Source of the DNA: JAIBJN01 sp963775395
GTDB taxonomy: Bacteria; Actinomycetota; Thermoleophilia; Gaiellales; Gaiellaceae
Assembly: GCA_963775395.1 (NCBI GenBank)
Contig: CAVZIX010000014.1
Span: 1-64,000 of the forward strand
Length of the DNA: 64,000 nt
Direction: 5' to 3'
The position numbers and the translations under genes were made by a program. This document shows, in pieces, positions 31,399 to 37,615 of the stretch; the first letter of the stretch is position 1; every line of letters starts with the position of its first letter. The notes beneath the pieces were generated by a model, which was given only the letters and a program-made list of their open reading frames with translations, was not told the DNA's origin and made no database searches.

Positions 31399-32070
31399 GT
31401 GACGGTCGGCGACGCACGTGTGACCTACCACGAGCGTGAAGGTAGGTGGGCCGTTGACGTCGAGGGTGCCGCTTGGGCGGCTTCTCGGCATGACAAGAAG
31501 GCGCGCGCCGAGCGAGCAGGCCTTGCCGTAGCTGAGGCGTGCGGTTCCGATCTGACTGTCCAGGGAAGGGACGGTCGAATCGAAAAGCAGAAGCGGGGTC
31601 GAGCAACGAAGGAGGGACATGTACATCGGGATAGGAACGGTGGCTCTGATTCTCATCATCGTTCTGCTCATCTGGCTTCTCTGACAAAGGAGATCCACGT
31701 GACCAGCAGGGACATGTACACATATCGCGACGCCGGAGCTCTCGGCCTAAGCGCAGGCGTGGAAATCGCCGGCTACAGCGTCGAGGCGATCGACGGCGGC
31801 ATCGGCAAGGTCGACGAAGCGACCTACGACGTCGGCTCGAGCTACATCGTCGTCGACACCGGCCCCTGGATCTTCGGCAAGAAGGTTCTTCTGCCGGCAG
31901 GGGTCGTCGACCGCGTCGACTCTGCCAACGAGACGGTCTACGTCAACCGCACGAAGGATCAGATCAAGGACTCGCCTGAGTTCGACGAGTCGACGTACCG
32001 CGACGAGCGCTACCGCACCGAGGTCGGTGGCTACTACGGTCCCGAGGGTCGCGGCTACACCACGGACTAG
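31399..32070 (+). CDS. DUF2188-domain protein whose frame stays open into the PRC-barrel gene
   Basis: GTG start with AAGGAGGAG just upstream and the same start phase as the paralogue at 62834 (GDARVTYHE). Residues 1-60 form a DUF2188 domain: RVTYHEREGRWAVDVEGAAWAASRHDKK aligned closely to the paralogue, ending at VQGRDGRIEKQ. No stop follows; the frame continues through an unlikely His/Ser-rich linker across a nested 21-aa ORF and joins the PRC-barrel protein in the same frame. A 223-aa fusion is therefore possible, but separate start sites with good Shine-Dalgarno sequences suggest three cistrons and a lost stop codon. Confidence 0.55.
   Translation: MTVGDARVTYHEREGRWAVDVEGAAWAASRHDKKARAERAGLAVAEACGSDLTVQGRDGRIEKQKRGRATKEGHVHRDRNGGSDSHHRSAHLASLTKEIHVTSRDMYTYRDAGALGLSAGVEIAGYSVEAIDGGIGKVDEATYDVGSSYIVVDTGPWIFGKKVLLPAGVVDRVDSANETVYVNRTKDQIKDSPEFDESTYRDERYRTEVGGYYGPEGRGYTTD
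31619..31684 (+). CDS. 21-residue membrane peptide ORF nested between DUF2188 and PRC-barrel domains
   Basis: ATG preceded by GAAGGAGGGAC. Encodes a single hydrophobic helix (MYIGIGTVALILIIVLLIW plus LL) and a TGA immediately before AAAGGAG of the PRC-barrel gene. It lies in a different frame from the surrounding open frame. Tiny single-helix proteins of this form are frequent near stress genes. Confidence 0.55.
   Translation: MYIGIGTVALILIIVLLIWLL
31699..32070 (+). CDS. PRC-barrel domain protein
   Basis: 123 aa from GTG with AAAGGAGATC upstream; an ATG five codons later is an alternative. The PRC-barrel fold is visible: AGYSVEAIDGGIGKVDEATYDVGSSYIVVDTG near residues 25-56, then KKVLLPAGVVDRVDSANETVYVNRTKDQIKDSPEFD. 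The C-terminal YYGPEGRGYTTD is rich in Tyr/Gly. PRC-barrels bind RNA or protein in ribosome maturation and photosynthetic complexes; standalone soil-bacterial versions are usually stress-associated. Terminator hairpin 26 nt after the stop. Confidence 0.78.
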   Translation: MTSRDMYTYRDAGALGLSAGVEIAGYSVEAIDGGIGKVDEATYDVGSSYIVVDTGPWIFGKKVLLPAGVVDRVDSANETVYVNRTKDQIKDSPEFDESTYRDERYRTEVGGYYGPEGRGYTTD

Positions 32071-32095
32071 CAAGCCCCGAACGGAACCGAGCACC

Positions 32096-32126
32096 GCGGC
32101 GGCCGGGCTCCATGCCCGGCCGCCGC
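32096..32126 (+). terminator. Strong terminator hairpin after PRC-barrel gene
   Basis: Perfect 13-bp stem GCGGCGGCCGGGC (32096-32108) / GCCCGGCCGCCGC (32114-32126), loop TCCAT, followed by GCGTTAACG. Confidence 0.75.
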
Positions 32127-32310
32127 GCGTTAACGAACGGCCCAATCGTGCCGATGCTTCGCTCGTGCCGGCCGTCGACTGGGACCACTTCGACCCCGAA
32201 TCGCTGACGCGGGAGCTCCGTGACGGGCTCGGGGGCCCCGACGGCGAGCAGATGATCTGGGCCTTCGAGCAGGCGCTGGGAGTGGCCCGGATCGATCCCG
32301 ACCTGCTGAA

Positions 32311-32559
32311 CCGACGCGTTCGCCGATTGCGTTCTGGGCCGGAGCCGTGTTCCCCATCACGGGCAGCGGCCTCGGCGTGGTGGACGCGGTGCTCATTGCA
32401 ATGCTCATCGAGTCGAGCGGCGCCTCTGATGACGCGTTGCTAGCCGCGGCCCTTTTGTGGCGGGTCTTCTACTCGGTCATCACGCTTCCCCTTGGCGCGA
32501 TCACCTTGACCCGATTCCGTAGGGCGGACTCCGACGATCAGCAGCGCACGAGCGGCTGA
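32311..32559 (+). pseudogene. C-terminal remnant of a flippase-like membrane protein
   Basis: Only about 80 codons of one frame (IAFWAGAVFPITGSGLGVVDAVLIAML, then LLAAALLWRVFYSVITLPLGAI) resemble the last two helices of UPF0104/lysylphosphatidylglycerol synthase-like flippases, which have the pattern PGGLGVVEA. The first 240 residues of such a protein are missing. Upstream, a different frame (from GTG 32165) encodes DWDHFDPESLTRELRDGLGG and related protein-like sequence, perhaps another truncated gene. The junction looks like a deletion scar near the tRNA. Confidence 0.5.
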
Positions 32560-32754
32560 GACCACGAGTATGACCCGCTGATCTTCGACGAGGTCGATCC
32601 CCACGGTTAGCGGGGAGAGGCGACCCGCAGTGCCGAGTGTCGGCGCGGGGCCACTATGGCGGTCGGGGTTACTGGAACAAATCCCTGGACGCAGACGGAC
32701 GATCTGGGACTCCGGCGAGACCGGGCTATACTCGAAGCTGGCTCTCCAAGCCAC

Positions 32755-32827
32755 GCCGACGTAGCTCAGCTGGTAGAGCACTTCACTCGTAATGAAGGGG
32801 TCCTCGGTTCGAGTCCGAGCGTCGGCT
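32755..32827 (+). tRNA. tRNA-Thr (anticodon CGT)
   Basis: 73 nt, complete cloverleaf. Acceptor GCCGACG (32755-32761) / CGTCGGC (32820-32826), D-arm GCTC/GAGC, anticodon stem CTTCA (32781-32785) / TGAAG (32793-32797) with loop CTCGTAA and anticodon CGT at 32788-32790, T-arm with GGTTCGAGT, discriminator T, no encoded CCA. Reads ACG threonine codons. A decayed 5' copy lies at 23020 and a 3' half copy at 37130. Confidence 0.95.
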
Positions 32828-33065
32828 TCGTAGGATTTGCAGGGACTTCTTGGCGTTGCGAGTCTGCGACAGGTCTCCCCCGGTGCCCTGTGCGAACACC
32901 CTGCGAACACCTCACGCGAAGGCGCAAGGGGCGGGCAGCGACCAGCGCGTGCAGCCGTGCTTGAACGTCTTGCCGACCAGATCGATTTAGGCTTGCGTTG
33001 TCTCGAAGTTGGAGTGACCTGCTCGGCCACGAAGGCTGCAGCTTCTAGCCGGCAAGCCGAAGGCA

Positions 33066-33200
33066 ATGCTGGCCATCTCGCATTTCAGGACGGGCTCGAC
33101 AGCGGCGAGGTGGTCATGCGCTTACCTGCGCGACGCCCTGCCCGTGGTCGGGTTTCGGGAGCGAATCGGGTTCGTGTGGAGAGGAGGCGCCGGCACGCGA
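33066..33200 (+). pseudogene. Deleted remnant of the 97-aa gene found intact at 52894
   Basis: The beginning (ATGCTGG-CATCTCGCA-TTCAGGACGGGCTCGA) and the end (GGGAGCGAATCGGGTTCGTG, then GAGAGGAGGCGC, GGCACGC) match the start and the 3' end plus downstream leader of the gene at 52894-53187, but about 160 nt of the middle are missing and the frame is broken. It lies between tRNA-Thr and the response regulator; nothing else coding is seen between 32828 and 33361. Confidence 0.6.
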
Positions 33201-33303
33201 CTCTGGCCACCGCGGCGTCCGCACTGCGGGTTGGAGCGACGCGCGATTGAGCGCCGTCGATCTAGCATCCTGGCGTCTCGGCCCTGAGCCCGTGAACTGT
33301 GAT

Positions 33304-33332
33304 TTGACAGCAGTCGGCGACCGTAGTAGGTG
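33304..33332 (+). promoter_or_regulatory. Probable sigma-70-type promoter for response regulator
   Basis: Perfect -35 TTGACA at 33304-33309, 17-nt spacer, and TAGGTG at 33327-33332 as a weak -10. The transcript would begin near 33339, just before AAGGAGGT at 33350-33357. Confidence 0.45.
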
Positions 33333-33361
33333 TATTCCACGGAGCGACGAAGGAGGTCCGC

Positions 33362-33418
33362 GTGGTTCGGGACAGCCTGAGCTCGCTGCTGAGGGGGTCG
33401 GCGTGGTCTCTGTCTTAG
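33362..33418 (+). CDS. Possible 18-aa leader peptide overlapping the response regulator start
   Basis: The best Shine-Dalgarno of the region (AAGGAGGT at 33350-33357) points to GTG 33362, which opens an 18-codon frame (VVRDSLSSLLRGSAWSLS) ending at TAG 33416. The response regulator begins inside it at GTG 33403 in the next frame. Either this is a translationally coupled leader peptide, or the regulator really starts at 33362 and one G has been lost from the GGGGG run at 33393-33397, which would give SLLRGVGVVSVLVIAD. Confidence 0.4.
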   Translation: MVRDSLSSLLRGSAWSLS

Positions 33419-34104
33419 TCATCGCCGACGTTCGCCTGTATCGAGAAGGCCTCGTGCAGGCAATCGGGCACCGTGAAGGGGTCGAGGTCGTCGGGACGGC
33501 CGCGAGTTCGCAGGACGCCCTACTGCAGTTCGCTGACCTCCAGCCAGACGTCGTGCTCGTCGACGTCACTACGACGGACGACCTCGCGGCCATTCGGGGC
33601 GTGCTCGAGTCGGTCCCGAACGCCAGGGTTGTTGCTGTCGCCTCGCCCGAGACCGAGTCGGACGTGATCGCGTACGCGGAAGCAGGAGCGTCGGGGTACG
33701 TCCCCCGGAACGGAGGCATCGCCGATCTCCGCGCCGTGATCACGAGCGCGGCGCGGGGGGAGGCCCTGATCTCTCCCCGAGTCACCGCGGGCTTGCTACG
33801 ACGGCTCGCCGACCTGGCCTCGGCCGACTGGCGCGTCGCCCCGGCTGGTCGTCTTACCCCCCGGGAGGCCGAGATCCTTGAGCTCATCGGCCAGGGGCTC
33901 TCCAACAAGCAGATCGCTCAGCGTCTCTCAATCGCAGTCTCGACGGTCAAGAACCACGTGCACAGCATCCTCGACAAGCTCCAGGTCGAACGCCGCGGCG
34001 AGGCGGTTGCGCGGCTCAGTGGGGCTCGGCGAAGAGAACGCACCGGCAGAGTCCGCGTTGGCTCGAAGAGACGCGATCCGCGCGTCGACCGGCGTGGAGG
34101 CTAG
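33403..34104 (+). CDS. NarL/FixJ-family response regulator
   Basis: 233 aa. Receiver domain from SVLVIADVRLYREGL through QPDVVLVDVTTTDD (phospho-acceptor Asp near residue 50) to the ASGYVPRNGGIADLRAVI segment. The acidic pocket near the N-terminus has one Asp where two are usual. C-terminal LuxR HTH: LTPREAEILELIGQGLSNKQIAQRLSIAVSTVKNHVHSILDKL at residues about 150-192. A basic tail follows. No histidine kinase is adjacent, so the input signal is unknown. Confidence 0.87.
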   Translation: MVSVLVIADVRLYREGLVQAIGHREGVEVVGTAASSQDALLQFADLQPDVVLVDVTTTDDLAAIRGVLESVPNARVVAVASPETESDVIAYAEAGASGYVPRNGGIADLRAVITSAARGEALISPRVTAGLLRRLADLASADWRVAPAGRLTPREAEILELIGQGLSNKQIAQRLSIAVSTVKNHVHSILDKLQVERRGEAVARLSGARRRERTGRVRVGSKRRDPRVDRRGG

Positions 34105-34115
34105 CGGCGTCGGCC

Positions 34116-34424
34116 CTATGGCCGTGCGCCCGCGATCTCGCCGTCGTCTTCCTCGATGCTCGCCGGAGTCGCGGTGACGCCGGGCTTCAGCCAGACCGCG
34201 CCGGCGTTCGGCATTTCCTCCACGTACCAGCCGGTGTTTCGGAGTGCTCCGATCAGAGCCGAAGCCGCGATCATTCCCCGGTCGGATCCGAGGTAGCCGG
34301 CGGTCTCAATCTCCTCGTCGCGGACGTCGGCGAGGACGTGGCCGCCCGGGAAGAGAACAAGCTGGCGCTGGTCGGCGCCGGGAAGCATCCCGATGAAGAG
34401 GCTGACGTCCTCGTTACCGTTCAT
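34116..34424 (-). CDS. Hypothetical protein, 102 aa
   Basis: ATG start. Small alpha/beta protein with QLVLFPGGHVLADVRDEEI and an ALRNTGWYVEEMPNAGAVWLKPG C-terminal part; no signal or membrane helix. Convergent with the response regulator and divergent from the protease operon (205-nt gap with palindromes). No family recognised. Confidence 0.6.
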   Translation of the reverse strand: MNGNEDVSLFIGMLPGADQRQLVLFPGGHVLADVRDEEIETAGYLGSDRGMIAASALIGALRNTGWYVEEMPNAGAVWLKPGVTATPASIEEDDGEIAGARP

Positions 34425-34517
34425 TCTCTCTAGCCCTGTCCGCGGGTCCTAGTCAGACTTCGGCACTTCTCGACCATGCCTTGAGGGACTAGTACCTGGC
34501 GCGGCGGACGGAACCGA

Positions 34518-34560
34518 GGATCTAGGACTCCACCTAGATCCGAATCGGATCGAACGATCC
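34518..34560. promoter_or_regulatory. Two palindromes in the divergent promoter of the protease operon
   Basis: GGATCTAG (34518-34525) / CTAGATCC (34534-34541) and GGATCG / CGATCC (34547-34560). They lie 70-110 nt before the ATG of the operon's first gene and may be operator sites for both directions. No matching regulator is identified. Confidence 0.4.
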
Positions 34561-34629
34561 ATTCTCTCGACCTTCCGACCGGCGGAGAATGCACGCGAAG
34601 GCTCGTCCTACTCTGAAAGGAGGCCAGGG

Positions 34630-35307
34630 ATGGCCACCACACGAACGCGTGCTCCAGGCCGAGAGGCGGCAGAGCGCGGCGACGGAACGGAGGTCATGGA
34701 GGCTCCTCCCGTGACGCCGATCGAGGTAGCTCTGGAGGACGTCGCGGCTCAGATCGATGCCGAGGTCGCGTCGACCTTCGACGAGGCGCTCGCCGCGCCC
34801 GAGCGAGCCGAAGTCGAGGGTTGGTGGGACATCGCGGGCTACGGTCCATTCCAGTTCCTCGCTCCCGGCGGGCCTCTGGCTCCTCACGCGGTCATCAAGG
34901 TCGGTGAGCCGGCCTACGTCGCAGCGATCATCCTGCTGAACCCGTTCCTGCAACTGCCCGGTGGCACGAACGCGGGTGACGTTCTCTCCAACTTCGCACT
35001 CCCGTACCAAGTTCAGTACCAGGCTGGCAACCTGACGACCTGGTCGCTCGGGCAGCCCGACATGCAGGCGGTGCACGCGGGGAACCTCGTGCCTGGACAG
35101 TTCTTCTATGTGGACGTCCTGGGATTCACCGGCAGCCAGCCCGGCCTCTTCGAGATGAACATCTCTGCGCGCCTCCTCGGCGCGGCGCCCCCGAACGTCA
35201 GCGCGCCGCAGTTCGGAGCCCACGCGACGACCGTGTTCAGCCTCGATGCGCCCGGGCTCTTCGGTCAGGCACCGCCTGGTCCGATGCGGTTCCAGATCTA
35301 CGCGTGA
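34630..35307 (+). CDS. Hypothetical protein, first gene of protease operon
   Basis: 225 aa, ATG with GAAAGGAGG upstream. A charged, probably disordered N-terminus (about 1-30), a short helix (IEVALEDVAAQIDAEVASTFDEAL), then a beta-rich domain from about residue 60: WWDIAGYGPFQFLAPGGPLAPH, AYVAAIILLNPFLQLPGG, GQFFYVDVLGFTGSQPGLFEMNISARLLG and FSLDAPGLFGQ. The pattern resembles a beta-sandwich, possibly a carbohydrate- or particle-binding module. No signal peptide. 46 nt before the trypsin-like protease gene, hence co-transcribed. Confidence 0.7.
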   Translation: MATTRTRAPGREAAERGDGTEVMEAPPVTPIEVALEDVAAQIDAEVASTFDEALAAPERAEVEGWWDIAGYGPFQFLAPGGPLAPHAVIKVGEPAYVAAIILLNPFLQLPGGTNAGDVLSNFALPYQVQYQAGNLTTWSLGQPDMQAVHAGNLVPGQFFYVDVLGFTGSQPGLFEMNISARLLGAAPPNVSAPQFGAHATTVFSLDAPGLFGQAPPGPMRFQIYA

Positions 35308-35353
35308 CGAGGTAACAGCGAGGACACCACCGACATAGAAGGGGGAGAGCAAC

Positions 35354-36406
35354 ATGACCCCTGAGGGCGCACCGCTGGGGCGCGTTCGCCTCGTCTTGCG
35401 CGAAGCCGTGCGCGACCACCTAATTGCCGACGACGGTGTCACGGCAGTCGATTTCGGCTTGCCGGATGGGGGAGGCGAGCCGGCGATCCGCGTGCACGTG
35501 CGGGAAAAGAAGCCGCTGTCGGTCCTCGAGGCGGCCGGAATCACTCCAGTTCCGAAGAGGATGGCTGAGTTCCCGACCGACGTGCTCGAGGGGACGTACC
35601 GACCGCAGCTTTGGTGGACGATGCCCGGAACACGCGTGACGGCGGATCCGAGGCTCGGCCCAGCGGATCCTCTGCGCGGTGGAATCAGCATCTCCGACGA
35701 GCGGCACAACTCAGCGGGCACACTCGGCGCGAAGGTGATCGACCGCGAGACAGGTGCTGAAATGATCCTGAGCAACTGGCATGTGCTTGTTGCGGACTGG
35801 ATCGGGCGGCCGGGACAGCGCATCTACCAGCCTGGACGGCTCGACGGCGGCACCGGCGGAAATACGGTCGCGAGGCTGACGCGCGATGCCATGTCCAGCA
35901 ATCTCGACGCGGCGGTCGCGACTCTCTCTGGCGGGCGGCGGCTGGTCAACGACCAGCTCGGCGTTGGCCCGATCACGCGTGTGGGCGCCGCGACGCTCGG
36001 CCTAGAGGTGGTGAAGTCAGGCCGGACGACCGGCATCACGTACGGACGGGTCACGGGGATCGAGGGCGTCGCGCAGATCACCTACAGCGGTGTCAAACGG
36101 CTGATCCGCGAGGTCGTGACGATCGATCCGGTGTGGGGCGGCGAGGTCAGCCGCCCGGGGGACTCCGGCTCGATGTGGCTCTCGCGCGCTGCGAAAGGCG
36201 CGATCGGCCTCCACTTTGCGGGAAGCGACGTTCCCGAGCGTGCGCTCGCGCTCGACGCCCACTCGGTACTCTCTGCGCTGAACGTCGAGCTCGACACCGG
36301 CCGCGTCCCCGCTTCACCCGTTGTTCAGCCGTCGCAGTCGTCGCTTGCGGACCTCATGCTTGCCAGCATTCGCAGGGCCGTGGCAGCGACTCCGAGCCGT
36401 CCGTGA
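35354..36406 (+). CDS. Trypsin-like serine protease with N-terminal accessory domain
   Basis: 350 aa. The catalytic triad can be read: H143 in LSNWHVLVA, D185 in SSNLDAAVATL, S271 in RPGDSGSMWL. The first 90 residues form a separate domain (VRDHLIADDGVTAVDFG, then AIRVHVREKKPL and FPTDVLEGTYRP) that recurs as the stand-alone product of the next gene. No signal peptide, so the enzyme is likely cytoplasmic and might be held inactive by its N-terminal domain. Resembles the NAL1-like/trypsin group often seen in bacterial conflict and regulated proteolysis loci. Its stop overlaps the next GTG (GTGA). Confidence 0.85.
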   Translation: MTPEGAPLGRVRLVLREAVRDHLIADDGVTAVDFGLPDGGGEPAIRVHVREKKPLSVLEAAGITPVPKRMAEFPTDVLEGTYRPQLWWTMPGTRVTADPRLGPADPLRGGISISDERHNSAGTLGAKVIDRETGAEMILSNWHVLVADWIGRPGQRIYQPGRLDGGTGGNTVARLTRDAMSSNLDAAVATLSGGRRLVNDQLGVGPITRVGAATLGLEVVKSGRTTGITYGRVTGIEGVAQITYSGVKRLIREVVTIDPVWGGEVSRPGDSGSMWLSRAAKGAIGLHFAGSDVPERALALDAHSVLSALNVELDTGRVPASPVVQPSQSSLADLMLASIRRAVAATPSRP

Positions 36407-36642
36407 GCGAGCGGCCCTGGGCACGTGCGCAGGAGGCTCGTGACAAGCTTGTCGCGCTCCTCCTGGATCATCCGGGCGTGAACATGATCGACATCGGCCG
36501 GCAAGGGGCCGACGAAGGGCTCGTGCTTCGGGTGCACGTCCGTGCCGACCGCGCCTCCACGCTGGAGATCCCTTCGGAGCTGGACGGAATCCCGGTCCAG
36601 GTGGTGGCCGGCGAGTATTGCCCCGAGGACGCCGCACAGTAA
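36403..36642 (+). CDS. Stand-alone copy of the protease N-terminal domain
   Basis: 79 aa, GTG overlapping the protease stop. Aligns with the protease N-terminus: HPGVNMIDIGRQG with DDGVTAVDFGLPD, LRVHVRADRASTL with IRVHVREKKPLSVL, and IPVQVVAGEYCPED with FPTDVLEGTYRPQ. A natural reading is a regulator or inhibitor in trans that mimics the propeptide; alternatively a substrate or targeting module. Both are inference. Confidence 0.72.
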   Translation: MSERPWARAQEARDKLVALLLDHPGVNMIDIGRQGADEGLVLRVHVRADRASTLEIPSELDGIPVQVVAGEYCPEDAAQ

Positions 36643-36735
36643 GGGTCGCTGGAAGGAACGAAGGGTCTCGTCAGGAAGCCCCGTAGCCGGAAGAATCTGA
36701 GACTGCGTGGCCGCACTTTGCACTATCAGTCCAAG

Positions 36736-36757
36736 AAGGGGCACTCGCGGCCCTTTT
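36736..36757 (+). terminator. Terminator-like hairpin after protease operon
   Basis: AAGGG (36736-36740) pairs with CCCTT (36751-36755) around a short loop and ends in TTTT (36754-36757). Confidence 0.5.
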
Positions 36758-37129
36758 GCGTCCTCGGGGAGGCTGGTGACCGGCCCCCGTTCTTGGTCCA
36801 TGTGTTGTGGTGGGTACTGACCTGCTTCTTGCCCGAGTTGACGGGCTAGGCTGCGGTTTCTGGGTCGCGGCGCGTCTCCAGCACCGTCCGGTAGTCGAGC
36901 GCGCTGTTGAGCCGTGCTAGCGGTCGACATCGTCGATCCCACGGCGGGTCCGGTCGAGGCTCTCGGGCAAGAAGAGCTGCCCGTTCCCTTGCTCGACAAC
37001 ACGGGCGAGGTTCACCAGAGGTCTACGCGGTTGTCATCTCCAGTCATCGTGAGTCTCCTGTCGCGCTGATCCGGCGCCAGGCGTGACCCGAGGTGACTCC
37101 CGGTGGCTGATGATGACAGCAGCTCTTGT

Positions 37130-37172
37130 ACTCGTAATGAAGGGGTCCTCGGTTCGAGTTCGGGCGTCGGCT
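37130..37172 (+). pseudogene. tRNA-Thr 3' half (anticodon loop to acceptor 3' end)
   Basis: ACTCGTAATGAAGGGG and the following T-arm and acceptor strand GCGTCGGCT match bases 32785-32827 of the complete tRNA-Thr with two changes in the T-arm. The match begins exactly at the anticodon loop; the 5' half is absent. The shared ACTCGTAA octamer is where the left copy at 23020 stops matching, as expected of a recombination core. Confidence 0.8.
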
Positions 37173-37245
37173 TTTGTGATGAAGGTGAGCCGGCCCTGGT
37201 AAGGCTTTGTGGCCTATGCTACGTTGCCCCCCGAAGGGAGGCCGC

Positions 37246-37608
37246 ATGCGTAGGCTCGTCGAGTTCCCGCTCGAGGGGGGTGGGAGCGTCGTCGTGGAGG
37301 TCGACGCGCGAGATGGTCTCCCAAGCGGCGAGATCGTCCGCGGCGACGTCACCCGAGGACTCGGTGCCAACGAGGTAGTCGCCCGCACCGGGGACACGTT
37401 TGAGGCCGCGTTCGCGCGCATCCGGCCGGTCGCCACGGCAGCCATCGGAAGCTTGCGGACGCTCTCCGACCGACCCCAGGAGATCGAGATCGAGTTCGGC
37501 ATCCAGCTCTCGGCCGAGATCGGGGCGATCGTCGCCCATACGGCCGCGGAGGCGAACTTCAGGGTGACTCTGCGGTGGAAGCCCGAGGCGTCTGAGGCCG
37601 TCGCGTAA
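37246..37608 (+). CDS. Trypsin-co-occurring domain protein (CU044_2847 family)
   Basis: 120 aa, ATG with GAAGGGAGG upstream. Matches the CU044_2847/trypsin-co-occurring domain 1 family pattern: RLVEFPLEGGGSVVVEVD at the start, GDTFEAAFARIRPVATAAI in the middle, and IEIEFGIQLSAEIGAIVAHTAAEANFRVTLRW near the end. Known family members sit next to trypsin-like or CHAT proteases in conflict-type loci and are thought to transmit a signal to the effector. Here a CHAT gene follows after 7 nt, and a trypsin-like protease lies 0.8 kb upstream. Confidence 0.87.
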   Translation: MRRLVEFPLEGGGSVVVEVDARDGLPSGEIVRGDVTRGLGANEVVARTGDTFEAAFARIRPVATAAIGSLRTLSDRPQEIEIEFGIQLSAEIGAIVAHTAAEANFRVTLRWKPEASEAVA

Positions 37609-37615
37609 GGAGCCG

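Larger units (their letters stand above)
36643..37245. other. Gene-free stretch containing a hairpin and a tRNA half
   Basis: 603 nt without a convincing gene on either strand. It holds a terminator-like hairpin near 36736-36757 and the 3' half of tRNA-Thr at 37130-37172. The remainder (36760-37120) is short broken frames and may be scar sequence from integration or deletion. Confidence 0.6.

Noticed and set aside
31181..31402. 73-codon frame through the DUF2188 leader
   Set aside because: Arg/Gly-rich, not conserved at the other leader copy in the same frame, while the hairpins are conserved as RNA.
32440..33066. Minus-strand frame reading through tRNA-Thr
   Set aside because: The protein-like stretch is the known artefact of translating a tRNA gene; the tRNA cloverleaf explains it.
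23020..37172. Complete prophage
   Set aside because: No integrase, terminase, capsid, portal or tail genes are visible between the tRNA copies.
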